This document shows, piece by piece, positions 1-11,974 of a stretch of DNA of 64,000 bases. The notes beneath the pieces were generated by a model that worked only from the letters and a program-made list of their open reading frames with translations, ran no database searches and was not told the DNA's origin. The DNA comes from Cephalotus follicularis (Eukaryota; Streptophyta; Magnoliopsida; Oxalidales; Cephalotaceae), in NCBI GenBank assembly GCA_001972305.1, contig BDDD01002905.1:1-64000 (forward strand). The letters run 5' to 3'. Position numbers and translations under genes: made by a program. Position 1 is the first letter of the stretch. Every line of letters begins with the position of its first letter.

Positions 1-770
1 AGTGGTGAAGGCCCAGGAGGTTGTTCTCCCGGGGACACTCCGACGCTCAAGTTAGTCAGGTGCAGATGAAATATTATCTCTCTTGAATGTAAAAATTGCT
101 CACCTTTGTCTAGTATGTTGAACTTGTATTTATAGTGGATTATTGTAACTGGATGAGCGTGTGAATGGATATGATCGTTATCCCCTAGGAAGTGCCGAGG
201 ATCTAGGACATTCCCTTATCTCCGCCTGATTTTTCTCTTCTTTCCTTGGTTATAGTTGTTGATTGAGACTCTGTCTCTTTATTTGGATAAGCTTAAATCC
301 CAACAAATCTGGTCATGATTATCCCCTTATCCCGTAGATAAGGTTGAGGTTCTCCATTATAGGGTTGTATTGACTGTGATATGGTTGCAGATGAAAGTAT
401 ATCACTGACGTGGTTCCGAGGATGGGGCAAGTAAAATCTCTTCCGAGGAAGAGATCCTCAGCTTCTGTATACAGGAGACCGTATCTCCTGTTCTCCACCT
501 GACAATTACTATGGGCCGAGGGGTTCCTCGGCCATCGCACCATGAAAGCGGTCTTTTGCCTTTGAGTCCGAGGAGTGTCCTCGGACTTGTGGTCTCAGAG
601 TGTTGTCTTCAAAAAGTTATGATCCTCGGCTATTGGTCCGAGATGGCCATCCTTTGCCATGAGTGTGCTCCTCGGTAGAGTCTGTTAACAAGCTTCTAGT
701 CTTCCCTGGACAGCTGATCAAATCTGCTGTGGACACGTGTCCTTGTTTTTATAAACATATTTTTCCTCCA
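1..770. repeat. LTR-like fragment rich in CCGAGG/CCTCGG palindromes
   Basis: This stretch is non-coding. It opens with a CCGACGCTCAAGTTAGTCAGG word, which resembles a stretch often seen in LTRs of Tat/Ogre-type gypsy elements; a related CGGACGCTCAAGT occurs near 21112 inside insert L. From about 190 to 690 the words CCGAGG and CCTCGG recur at least eight times, sometimes as facing pairs such as GGCCGAGGGGTTCCTCGGCC (514-533). A plausible LTR end is CCTCCATCA near 770. The left part is cut by the window edge, so neither boundary nor duplication can be confirmed. The family assignment is inference. Confidence 0.35.
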
Positions 771-1139
771 TCAGAAATAGTTGTAGGCAATGAAATTCAA
801 TAGTGAGTCGCACAAATAAGATTAGTCAATCGCATAAATAAAAACTACAAAACAAACTATTGAGCTGATTGATTACTGTAAATTAGTACATAACCATATA
901 TTTGTTTGGTAACCAAAGAAATGATCCAAATCTTAATTATTTCGTGGACACGTACCGATACATGAAATTCAGAAAATGTAACTATTTAAATCAAAGATAT
1001 ACCATTTCATAGTCCGTAACATATACTGAAATGATTACCTTTCTCCACCAAAATAAAATTATGACAATCAATTCGTTTGACCACTACCAATCACCCTCTT
1101 TTTCTCTCAAACTCAATTGCATATATTGAACTAATTTTT
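771..1139. other. AT-rich non-coding stretch, nothing recognised
   Basis: I see no coding potential, RNA gene, terminal repeat or array here. It lies between the LTR-like fragment and the CACTA-like end. It may be ordinary intergenic DNA or the interior of the CACTA-like element, whose left terminus I could not find. Confidence 0.4.
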
Positions 1140-1591
1140 TAGATAATGATATGGTATATAATTGGCGACAATATTCATTGACATTCATTTGTTTAATTAT
1201 TTGTGACAAGTAGATATTGTCATTAAAAGTATAATTTATTTGTGACAAAAGAAAATATTGCCACTAATATATAAAATTTTGTTATAAATTTATAATTTGT
1301 CACTGATACTTTGTCACATCCGTGACGAGTTTAATATTTGTCACTGATGTTAATTTTTCCGTCAAATTTAATTTTTTCTTTATTTAATAATCAATACAGT
1401 GACGATTTTGTAATGACAACATTGTTAAATGTCACTAATAATATACTATTAGTGACGGTATTTCATGTTATCACTGTTAAAGTTATTATTAGTTGCAATA
1501 ATGATAGTTGTCACTAAAAACATATTATTTCTGACAATTTTTGTATATGACACTAAAATATCGCAACTAAATATGAAAACTCTTGTAGTGG
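1140..1591. mobile_element. CACTA-like transposon, right terminal region
   Basis: The stretch ends in CTCTTGTAGTG at 1591, the reverse complement of the CACTACAAGA terminus typical of plant CACTA (En/Spm-like) transposons. Subterminal copies of GTCACTAA and TTAGTGAC in both orientations fill about 1200-1560, as is usual for that superfamily's transposase-binding regions. Copia coding sequence begins immediately afterwards, so this is an element end abutting the old copia. No transposase is visible, so a non-autonomous copy is likely. The left end (expected CACTACAAG) was not found, so the start given is only where the subterminal repeats become evident. Confidence 0.55.
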
Positions 1592-3592
1592 TTGATGGCA
1601 AAGGAATTGTTGAAATAAACTTTACCTCTGGAAAAAAAACTTACTTTATTGAATGTTTTGTATGTACCTGAAATAAGAAAAAGTTTAATTTTTGTTTATC
1701 TTTTGGATAGAAAGGGTGTTAAGGTTTCGATTGAGTTCGAAAAAGCTATTCTTACAAAGAATGGAGTCTTTGTGGGAAAGGGTTATGCTTGTAATGGCAT
1801 GTAAAAGATGTCTATCAATAAAAATAATAATTCTAATTATGCTTATATTATTTGTGCAATTTCTTTGTCACATAGTCGATTAGGAGGTGTGAATGAAAGA
1901 AATTTAAAAATAGGCATGCAATGTGAATTATTTATATTGGTAAAAATAATAAACTTGACAAATGTGAGGTATGTGTTAAGTCTAAAATCGTAAAGAAACC
2001 ATTTCTAAGTGGTAAAAGAGGATTACAATTATTGGATTTAATACATCATGATATCTGTGAACTAAATGGAATATTTACTAGGGGAGGAAAGCGATATTTC
2101 ATAAATTTTATGGATGATGCTAGTAGATATTTACATATAATTTGTTGAGAACTAAAGATGAAGCATTTGGTGCTTTCAAGAAGAATAAATTAGAAGTAGA
2201 AAATCAACCTAATAAGGAGATTAAGATTCTATGTTCTGATAAATGTGGTGAATACTTCTTGAATGACTTTGATGCATTTTGTGAAGAAAATGTCACTATA
2301 CACCAATGTACTTCACCTTATACACCACAACAGAATGGTGTAGCCGAAAGAAAAAAAATCATACAATTGTTGATATGATTAATTGTATGTTAAATCATGC
2401 TCATTTATCAAATAATTTATGGGGTGAGGCTCTCTTGACTGCCTATCGTATTTTAAATAGGATGCCTAGTAAAGCTGTAAAAACTAGTCCTTATGAAATA
2501 TGGAAAGGATAGAGACGTAACATAAGTTATTTTAAAGTGTTGGGGTGTTTAGAATATTTTTGAATTCTTGATCCTAAGAGGATAAAGTTAGGGGATAGAG
2601 CTATTAGAAGTGTATTCGTAGGATATGCTCTTAATAGCAAAGCCTAGAGGCTCATATATTTTGAGTCTAATGTGATAACTGAGTCAAGGGATGTAGAATT
2701 TTTCAAAAATAAATTTTCAAAAGATGTTAAAATGTCGAAACACTGATGCTTGGTGAGCCAAGAGGTCCTAAAGGTCCAATGTTAAGGTTGGGGAACCTTG
2801 TGTTTGGGAACAATCAACTGGACCTAGAAGGAATACAGGAGTTAGAAAATATAAAGATTTGGATAAAGATTTCATTTCTTCTCAATTTATATTATTTTTG
2901 ATGGAGGAGAACCAAACTAATGGAGTGGTAAGCGAAATACCTTATGTATTTAATCTTGAGACAGATCCTAAAACATTTAAAGAAGCTATGGCATCTAGAG
3001 ATACTACTTTTTGGAAGGAAGCTGTTAATGATGATATGGGTTCAATCTTAGGAAACAACACTTAGGTATTGGCTTATTACCTAGAGGTTCTAAACCCATT
3101 GGGTGCAAATGAGTTTTTAGAAGAAAATATAATACACGTGGCAATGTTACTACTTTGAAAGGTAGACTAATGGCCAAAGGGTTTAGACAAATAGAGGGTA
3201 TTGACTCTTTTGACACTTATGCATGAGTCCACGTGTAATTTCCATTAGAATTCTTTTTACCTTGTGTTCTCCTTTACGGTCTTTATGGTCATCAAATGGA
3301 TGTAAAAACTGCATTTTTGAATGGTAATTTGAATGAGGAAGTGTACATTGTACAACCAGAAGGGTTTACAATACCGGGTAATGAGGCAAATGTGTGTAAG
3401 TTGGTTAAGTCTCTATATGGTCTAAAACAAGCACCAAAGTAGTGGTAAAAGAGGTTTGACACTACTTTTTAAAATTTTGAATTTAAATATAATAGTGCAG
3501 ACATGTGCATATACTCCAAAACAACCAAGGACTATATGGTGATAGTCTGTTTGTACGTACATGATATGTTGATCATAAGCACAAACATGATT
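1592..3592 (+). pseudogene. Copia pol, part 1: GAG-pre-integrase, integrase, RT N-terminal part
   Basis: The reading begins after the protease region with sequence like the GAG-pre-integrase leader (LYVPEIRK-like words near 1665, a SRLGGVN word near 1875). Integrase core follows: DLIHHDI near 2040, CSDKCGEYF near 2240 and TPQQNGVAERK near 2320, which carries the third catalytic acidic residue. RT begins about 2960 with FKEAM and W-KEA words, then VKTAFLNG (about 3302) and LYGLKQAPK (about 3412), ending just after the YVHD box (about 3553), where canonical YVDD has its first Asp changed to His. Stops and shifts are frequent. The coding sequence stops at the target site of insertion A and resumes at 24389. 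Confidence 0.85.
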
Positions 3593-5144
3593 TGTGACAT
3601 CCTGCGCGTGGAGGGCCGGTTGCGTCGCATTACGTGCAAATAATTACAGTAGTCGGGCCTAGATACCATATTAAAAGTAGGATAAATTAAAAGTTTTATT
3701 ACAAGCATGTATAATATACTTAATGTAATATAAGAACTCCTTAAATATTACAATCCCAAATACTCGTACATTACTTAGTCCAAATCAAATACATCATAAT
3801 ACATCCTGTAAAACAAAGCATATGAAAGCATAAACTTCAGTCCTTACGATCTCCAAGTCTGTGAGCGAAAGAGTAGGAACTAGCAGTCCCCTTGAGAGCT
3901 TGTCCTTGCAACGTCACCTGAAAACACATAGATCTCCCATCCATAATGAGGGGTCAGCCATAGGGCCAAGTACATATATCCCCATGGGCAAATAATCCAA
4001 TTACATATATGCAATGTGATATAAATGTGCAAGTGAACAATAACAAGTATCAAGTGTACAGTAATAATGCATGGCATAAAAAAATGCATGAATGCCTGTT
4101 GCAATCGGTAAGTCGTATACAATTGTCGCATACCTGTGTATAGGAGTGGGATCTAGTATAAGTCCTATCAATCATCTACCAGACAATCAACAGTAATCAA
4201 TAGTAAATTGTGAAAACACTATGATGAAATCCAATCAAATCAAGTGAATCCTATAGTGTGTGACCTTATATATGTACAAGTCAAGTTAAGTAGAATGGTA
4301 ACCTAACCCCCGGAGGGTAGTACTGTAGGGTGGATGGCTAGACTGGCCTAGTAGATTCAGATAATAGATTAAACCTACTAGGGCTGCATACACTGTAATA
4401 CCCAGCTTGTTCGTAAGTGATTTTACGGACTTTTTATGTTTTTGTTTTCGGGCTTTTAATTTTGTTAATTTTTAAAAGTCCGGTTCCCTATGTTTTGGGC
4501 TTATGTGATTTGGGCTGACTGATACCAGTCCGAATTTTGGGTATGTAATGCTATGTTGGGTTTGGGCTTTATTTATTTTATTAGAATCCAATTTATTTTA
4601 TTATAACCATTACTTTCTTTTATTTTAAAATACTTTAATTCATTTTAATTTTATTAATTTTCTTTTTCTTTTCCATTTCCTTTCCTTTCTCCCTCTTCTT
4701 TCCTTTCTTTCTTCTTCTTCTCCCGAATTCACACCCTCCCCTCATCAATTCACACATTTTCAATCCTTTCTTCCTTATTCAACCGATTCTTGTCTCCTCT
4801 TCTTCCCTTTTTGAGCAGATTCGTTTTCCTTTTTCCTTTTGGAAAGTGTCATTGCCATTCTTAAATGTGTCTCTCTCTTTCTTGCAAGCCACTGTCGATT
4901 CTGCTTTGAGGAGTCTGTGTTAATCTGTTGTGGTTTCATTGCATCAGATTGTGAAGGTAATCTCAAATTCCGTTTTCCTTTGGTTGGATTTCTTTGATTA
5001 GTTTAAAGTTCTATACTTTTCTCTTGGTTTTGTTCTCTTTGGTCTCCTATGTACAGTCGGTTAACGAATTAATTGGAGTGTTCTTGCTGTGTTTTCGTGT
5101 CTTTGGTAATCACTACAGGTTGGTAATCTTACTGTTATGGTTTC

Positions 5145-6417
5145 TGTAGGAAGTCTAGAGAGGGTTGAATAGACTTATAAAAATTTACTAGCAATATTTC
5201 TAGAGACAATTTAAACACTATCACACAATTGCGGAAATATAAAGAGTGTAGGGTTGAGAGAGATTGCAAACAGATGTATAGTGGTTCGGCAAACCGCCTA
5301 CGTCCACTCCCCAAGGCCTCCCCTTGAGTATTTCACTATGTATCCCCCAATCCGGGCTTGAAACTCCAACCGAGCTTCAACTACCTTCGCTCCGACCAAG
5401 CAAATACAAGTTTGCTCCAATCGAGCGATACAAGAGACAACCTCTATTGTTTATGTGTGAAATAAAGTGTTTAAAGATTACAAATTCACAATGAATTTGT
5501 TTACAATTTTTCTCAATTTGGTCAAAGCCTCTAGTGTATAGGAAATGTAAAAATGAGAGCTTTGTAATGTATGGGATTGCTTCGAAATGATCTCTTTTGA
5601 TGTTTGGGAAGCTTAGATGTTAGCTTGATGTGCCTTGAATGAATTTTCAACTTGAATGCTTGATCACTTGTGCAAGAGTTCAACTTTGGCTTATATACTT
5701 GTGCTTCCAACGGATCTATTTTTTAAAGTTCTGGTGCAATCCAGTCAGCTGGATTTCTTGGGCAGTCAGCTGGATTTGATGGCGCGTATTTCAAATATAG
5801 CCGTTGGTGATGGACAATCGGCTGCTTCCTCTGGGCAGTCGGCTGGTGGAGCCTGGTAGTCGGCTGGTGCTCTGTTCCAGTCGGCTGGCTGAGCTAAAAT
5901 TGGACTTACAGAAGCTAATGCCTGATATTGCACATTTGGTGACAGTCGGCTAGATTCCTTTGCAGTCGACTGGTTGCCCCTGGCAGTCGACTGGTGCCCT
6001 GCTTCAGTCGGCTGGATGAGGTGTTAAAATGATACAGAAGCTACTGCCTGAAATGTGCACCCTTGGCAGTCAACTGGCCTTCCTTGGCAGTCGGCTGTCT
6101 TGGCCTGGCAGTCGACTGCTCCCCTGTGGCAGTCGGCTGGCCTGTTGTGATCTGCAGTTCCTGGAGTTGCTTTGAAGAACCAGTTGGCCACTCAACCCCT
6201 GGCAGTTGACTACTCAACCTTGGCAATCGGCTGGATTACTTGGCAATCGGCTGGATTGCCCTGTACCTGCAGAAATAGCCTTGACACAACTTTGGACACA
6301 AAATCAAGTGAGTATATGAAGTTGTAGCTCAGAGAATTATGCATACAAGTAATATATGTTTGTTAATCATCAAAATACCATATGTTAATGCAATTAACGG
6401 GGTGGCAAAGACCAACA
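5145..6417 (-). repeat. Element E 3' LTR (left copy)
   Basis: It matches 13741-14930 closely but is longer, because it retains extra CAGTCGRCTGG copies at 5815-5885 and 6065-6100 that the other LTR lacks. The terminal bases are TG and CA on the plus strand as written. Confidence 0.92.
5741..6254 (-). repeat. CAGTCGACTG/CAGTCGGCTG palindrome array (E 3' LTR)
   Basis: About 17 copies of a 10-11 bp word, CAGTCGACTGG or the variants CAGTCGGCTGG, CAGTCAACTGG and CAGTTGACTAC, lie in the U3-side part of the LTR. Neighbouring copies near 5961-6013 are spaced exactly 21 bp. Variants TCAA and TTGA of the TCGA core are what deamination of a methylated CpG would produce. Confidence 0.85.
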
Positions 6418-6431
6418 ATCTCCCCTTTTTT
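6418..6431 (-). promoter_or_regulatory. Element E polypurine tract
   Basis: Read on the minus strand it is AAAAAAGGGGAGAT, immediately 5' of the 3' LTR start. This is the position of the plus-strand primer in LTR retrotransposons. Confidence 0.8.
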
Positions 6432-7241
6432 GATGATTGACAAAACATGCTCATTTTGCATAAATTCTTGACAAACTAACCATTTTTACTTTCAAAGTTC
6501 AGTATTATCAATTGTATCATAACCAATGCATAAGTTATATCAAAATAAGCTTGCATAACACAAGATTTTCAATGAATATCCATTTTCAACAAAATATGCA
6601 ATTTTAACAACTTAGCATTTTACAAATGCAATGCAATAACGTTTCTCCCCCAAAAGCTTCTTTCAAAAAATGCATAACTATTCCAACATCAAAAAGATAT
6701 CTCCCCCTTTTTGTACTTTCCCCTAAATGCAAGTACAATCATATCTCCCCTAATGCAAAAACATTTATGCAACTAGTTATTTCTCCCCCTTTTTGTCAAA
6801 CAACAAAAAGAGTAACGGAAGCTCCCCCTCAATCAAAGCATGGATTGAAGAGCTCCCCCTTAACATATGCATACATTTTGGAGTAAACGAAGGAGAATAT
6901 CAACAAAGCACATAATGTTCAAGTAATAACATAATCCCCATTCATTCAAAGAAAGTTAAACACAATTTCATTAACCGAAAAGGAAATTACATAAACAACT
7001 TTCAAATTGTCTTTTGCACTAAAACATCTCCAAAACACATAAGAAGTTACATTACACAACCAAGTTTAAAAGTACAATGAAAAACATGGAATGCAACAAA
7101 TGTAGCTCAAGATGAATCGGGAGGAGGGTTTGGAGGGAATGCATTCTGGAACATTTGGAGAAGATTGGCTTGTCCCTGAATAAGAGTGGCTTGACCCTCA
7201 TAAATCTTGTCCACTCTCCCTCTGAGGTACTCAATGTCGGC
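6432..7241 (-). other. Element E 3' non-coding region with repeated polypurine tracts
   Basis: No gene lies between the extra ORF and the primary polypurine tract. On the minus strand there are at least five further tracts like AAAAAGGGGGAGATA, near 6643, 6699, 6745, 6782, 6820 and 6850. Multiple polypurine-tract copies upstream of the 3' LTR are, to my recollection, a described Sirevirus feature. Confidence 0.6.
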
Positions 7242-8239
7242 TTAAGCGAAGTCCATCCTAGCCTGAAGAGACTCCAGGGTAGGTCTGCTACTGCTGCTGC
7301 TGCTGGTTCTGACATTTGGTTGAATCTCAAACTGCTGACCATCATCATCCTCATCTTCCTCATCTTCTCCTCCAGCTCTCACATTTACTTGTTCTCTCAC
7401 TTGCTCTCTTCCCCCACCTTGTAGCTTAACCCATAACCCATCTTCAAATCTAATATTACAATTCCTAAGCCCAGCCCTGTTTATAAGTTGTTTATGAGAT
7501 GGTTTGACACTAAGCTCATCATCGGGAATGTCTAGGTTTAGGGATGCAAAAATCGTACTCAAAAGCATAGGATAAGGGATGTGATTGGGTCTAGACAGCA
7601 TGCGATTGATTATGAGATAGGGAAGGTTCACTAAAGTCCCATTTTTTACACAAGCTACGAATTTAAGGGCTCGCTCCGAAGGAAGAGTGTGCGAGCCTTC
7701 TCTTGGTAGAAGTGTGTTTGTTACAAGTAAAAGAATAATCCTAGTAGCTATAGGTAGGTGACTGCTAGTCACAGACATAATTGGATTAAAATCTGGTCGT
7801 TCTATACATATTCCTAAAGCCTCCAATTTCTCTGCATCATTGAAGTGTGTGATTCTGGAATTGGGAATTCCTAGGGTTTCGACAATTAATTCAGGGGTTA
7901 TGGATATAGGATTGCCTAGAACAAAGGAATTTACAACACAAGTAGTGGAAGTCTCTAGATTATCATAAATAACTTGACTAGCCTAGGGTATATAGTGTGT
8001 GATGAGCATAAGTAATCAAACCACCCCATACCCTCTAACCAAGTTATAACAAAAGCCAAATTACTAACTAACACATCTCTATATAACCACTTTTCATAAT
8101 GTAATTTGACAAAGTTAATAACTGAGTTATACCGAATTTCTTTCTCCTTGGAGAGAAAGAGGTCGTTGTCAAAGTCCATTGCCACTTGAGAAGCCCTTGG
8201 TTGTCTAGTAGCCATGTGCTTTTGTCTCTTTGGAGCCAT
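7242..8239 (-). pseudogene. Element E extra ORF downstream of pol (plant-transposon-protein-like)
   Basis: The ORF starts at 8239 with a basic N-terminus (MAPKRQKH), about 400 bp after pol, in the same sense. It is open to 7955; the homologous reading then continues in another frame to 7242, so one frameshift lies near 7980. Visible words include YNSVINFVKLHYEKW (8095-8139), TPELIVETLGIPN (about 7865) and LLPREGSHTLPSERALKFV, a pattern resembling the putative plant transposon protein domain found in many plant retroelement ORFs. The C-terminus has an acidic run (GGEDEEDEDDD) and a serine run. Sireviruses often carry an env-like ORF here, but I see no convincing signal peptide or membrane anchor, so env-like function is not supported. 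Its role is unknown. Confidence 0.6.
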
Positions 8240-8353
8240 TAGAGTCGAAATGCAGGTTGAGAATTGAGAGAGCTAGGGTTTGGAGTTTTTAGAATGGAGA
8301 GAAAGTGAAGAGGCAGAAGGGAATTCGGGTTTAAAACCCTGATTCCCGCACTT

Positions 8354-8427
8354 CCAGTCGACTGGGCCTTTATGGCCAGTCGGCTGGATATGAGGCAGTC
8401 GACTGGACTCTTTGTCCAGTCGGCTGT
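8354..8427 (-). repeat. Short CAGTCGACTG array inside element E
   Basis: Four copies (CAGTCGACTGG, CAGTCGGCTGG, CAGTCGACTGG, CAGTCGGCTG), spaced about 19-24 bp, lie between pol and the extra ORF. This puts the word just upstream of that ORF's start, outside the LTRs. Confidence 0.85.
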
Positions 8428-8645
8428 TTTCTGCAGATTCTGGAAATGCAGAAAATTGCCTTATCCAATTGGTTTGCAAACCTTTGGTTAACTATTATGG
8501 ACTAATAGCAACCTAGGTTCATGCGCTATTTTATGTCATTGAGTTAAAAACTCAATGTTTAATGCTTGATGATATTTGAAAAACATTTTTCAACCCAATT
8601 CACACAATATTTAGCAAAGCATTACCATTGCACATATAATGAGAG

Positions 8646-11600
8646 TTAAGAAGGATTTTGCATATCTAGCTCCCTTCGCAAAGTGAAGAACCTCTCATTG
8701 TCCAGCGGCTTTGTAAATATATCTGCAACTTGGTTTAAAGTGTCAATATATTCAAGAAATATATTACCTTTTTCAACATGATCCCTAAGAAAGTGATGTC
8801 TAATTTCAACGTGCTTAGACTTAGAGTGTTGAACAGGGTTTTTACTCAAATTAATAGCACTAGTGTTATCACATTTTATACAAACATTATTAATACTAAT
8901 GCCAAAGTCACAAAGTTGTTGTTTAAGCCACAAAACTTGTGCACAACAACTTCCGGCCGCTACGTACCCGGCTTCGGTGGTTGAAAGAGCTACACTATTT
9001 TGTTTCTTGGAAAACCAAGACACTAAAGAATTTCCAAGGAATTGGCAAGTGCCACTAGTGCTCTTTCTATCAAGCTTGCAACCACCATAGTCGGCATCGG
9101 AAAATGCATGTAAATTAAACAATGAATCATGCGAGTAAAACAATCCTAGTAGAGGGGTGTATGCAAGATATCTAAAGATTCGCTTAACCGAAATTAAGTG
9201 AGATTCTTTAGGTGAAGATTGAAACCTAGCACATAGACATACACTAAACATTATGTCCGGTCTACTAGCGGTAAGATAAAGAAGTGATCCTATCATACTT
9301 CTATAAAGTTTTTGATCTACCTCTTTACCACTCTCATCCTCGTCGAGTTTGGTCGTTATGCTCATTGGAGTCTTGCAAGGCTTTGAGTGTTCCATTCCAA
9401 ATCGTTTGAGAAAGTCCTTTGTGTATTTGGATTGGTTGATGAATGTACCTTCATTTCCTTCTTGGATTTGAAATCTAAGGAAATACTTGAGTTCTCCTAT
9501 CATACTCATCTCGAATTCACCTTGCATAGTGTTAGCAAACTCAACACAAAGAGAATCGTTAGTAGAACAAAAAACAATGTCATCTACATATATTTGCACA
9601 ATTAAAATGTCATTAAGCTTAGTTTTTACAAAAAGAGTTTTATCAACTAAGCCTCTTTTAAAATCATTTTCCAAGAGAAATTTTGAAAGCCTTTCATACC
9701 AAGGAAATACTTGAGTTCTCCCATCATACTCATCTCGAATTCACCTTGCATAGTGTTAGCAAACTCAACGCAAAGAGAATCGTTTGTAGAACCAAAAATA
9801 ATGTCATCTACATATATTTGCACAATTAAAATGTCATTAATCTTAGTTTTTACAAAAAGAGTTTTATCAACTAAGCCTCTTTTAAAATCATTTTCCAAGA
9901 GAAATTTTGAAAGCCTTTCATACCAAGCTCTTGGTGCTTGCTTTAAACCATAAAGTGCTTTTGATAGTTTAAACACATGATCGGGAAAATGCATATTTTC
10001 AAAACCCGGAGGTTGTTTAACATAAACTTGCTCATTTATAATGCCATTTAAAAATGCACTTTTAACATGCATTTGATGCAATTTAAATTCTTTAAAGCAT
10101 GCAAAGGCCATTAACAATCTTACAGCTTCTAATCTAGCTACGAGAGCAAAGGTTTCATCATAGTCAATGCCTTATTCTTGACTATAACCTTGCGCGACTA
10201 ATATAGCCTTATTTCTAATAACCAACCCATTTTCATCCATTTTATTTCGAAAAATCCATTTAGTTCCAATGATGGATTGATTTGTAGGCCTAGGAACTAG
10301 GGACCAAACATTACTTTTGTCGAATTGGTTTAGTTCCTCTTGCATGGCCACAATCCAACAATCATCTTTAAAAGCATCAAAAATATTTTTGGGTTCAATA
10401 TTAGGAATAAATGATACATTATCACAATACTCCCTAAGAGCGGAACGAGTTCTTACCCCCTCGGTAGGATTAACGATTACCTCGTTGTCTTTTACATATT
10501 CTCTTTCTCTTCTTGCTATTGACACCTTGGTGACTTGAGTTGGTTGGAGTTCTTCTTCATGCTCTCCTTCTTCTTCAATTTTGTCAACTTCACCATCTTC
10601 TTTGGTGATGTCCAAGCCTTCCATTTGCTCCAAAATACCTACATCATCAACAATATCTCCCTTTCTCGGAGCACTATTAGACTCTTCAAACAATACATGA
10701 ATAGACTCTTCAATAATTAAAGTCCTTTTATTAAAAACTCTATAAGCCTTAGAATTTAAAGAGTAGCCTAGAAAGATTCCTTCATCACTCTTGGCATCAA
10801 ATTTTCCAAGATTGTCTTTCCCATTGTTTAAAATGAAAACTTTGCATCCAAAAGGTCTCAAGTGACTAACACTTGGTTTTCTATCATTAAAAAGTTCAGA
10901 TGGGGTTTTCTTTAAAATAGATCGAATCATGACTCTATTTATTATATAACATGCGGTGTTCACGACTTCGGCCCAAAGATATTTAGGCAAATTATTTTCA
11001 CACAACATGGTTCTCCCCATTTCTTCTAGGGTTCTATTCCTCCTTTCAACAACACCATTTTGTTGAGGAGTTCTAGGAGCCGAGAAGTTATGGTGAATAC
11101 CGAGTTCATCACAAAAAGTTTCAAAGCCAAGATTTTCAAATTCTTTACCGTGATCACTATGTATGCTAACAATAGATACACTGTTTTAATTTTGAATTCG
11201 TCTACCAAATTTAACAAAGGAATCTAAGGCATCACTCTTTAAAGCTAAGAAAATGACCCAAGTAAATCTAGAATAATCATCTACAATAACTAGGCCATAT
11301 TGTTTACCACCAAGGCTTAAAGTTCTAGTTGGTCCAAACAAGTCAATGTGTAAGAGTTGTAAAATTCTAGTAGTAGAAACAACATTTTTGGCTTTAAAAG
11401 AAGTTCTTGTTTGTTTGCCTTGTGCACAAGCATCACACAATTTATCATTTTCAAATTTCATTTTAGGCAAACCAATTACTAAATCTTTTCTAGAAAGTTT
11501 AGCAAGAACATCCATGCTAGCATGGCCTAACCTTCTATGCCAAAGCCATTTATCATTTGTATTTGCATTAAAGCACACATTGTTGGAAAACATTTCTTTT

Positions 11601-11974
11601 AAATAGACAACATACACATTTCCTTGCCTATGACCAACAAACTTTACATCATTGGTGCTAGAATCAATAATGTGACAAAGTGAGGACTCAAAATTAACTT
11701 TATATCCTTTATCACATAATTGACTAACACTAAGCAAATTATGCTTAAGGCCTACAACATATGAAACATTTTCAATTAAGGTAGTGAATTTGTTACCTAT
11801 TGAACCAATGCCAACAATTTTGGCTTTGTTGTTATCCCCAAAGGTGACCTTTCCTCCATACACTTCTTTAAGATCAATGAAGAGGCTTTTGTCACCCGTC
11901 CTGTGCTTCGCGAACCCGCTATCCACGTACCACGGTTGTTCCTCGTTGTGGTTTGCCCGCAAGCATTCTTCCAC
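8646..11974 (-). pseudogene. Element E pol: protease, integrase, reverse transcriptase, RNase H
   Basis: Domain order is copia-type. Protease has WYVDSGFAKHRTGD at 11894-11935; the catalytic DSG is present, but canonical C-R-H-M following residues are changed. GAG-pre-integrase has WHRRLGHA and CDACAQGK. Integrase core shows HIDLFGP, then SDHGKEFEN after a TAA stop at 11186, then NGVVERRNRTLEE. RT shows VKSAFLNG (about 10060), [11 protein letters not shown] (about 9940), and YVDD twice because of a 224-bp tandem duplication (9477-9924) that shifts the frame. A second stop follows SQE near 10172. RNase H includes SDADYGG, SKHVEIRHHF and VADIFTKPL, ending at 8646. The frame from 11974 to the duplication is otherwise continuous. 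It could not make a working polyprotein as it stands. Confidence 0.92.
9477..9924 (-). repeat. 224-bp tandem duplication within element E reverse transcriptase
   Basis: Two head-to-tail copies, 9477-9700 and 9701-9924, both start AAGGAAATACTTGAG. They cover the RT segment including YVDD, so the active-site box is present twice (YVDDIVF then S, and YVDDIIFGS). 224 is not a multiple of three, hence the frameshift. The copies differ at several bases, for example CTATC/CCATC near the start, so the duplication is not very recent. Confidence 0.88.

Noticed and set aside
771..1139. Possible host promoter or gene edge
   Set aside because: No open frame, splice pattern or recognisable motif supports it.
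7242..8239. Envelope gene in element E
   Set aside because: It sits where Sireviruses can have env-like ORFs, but no convincing signal peptide, membrane anchor or cleavage site is visible.
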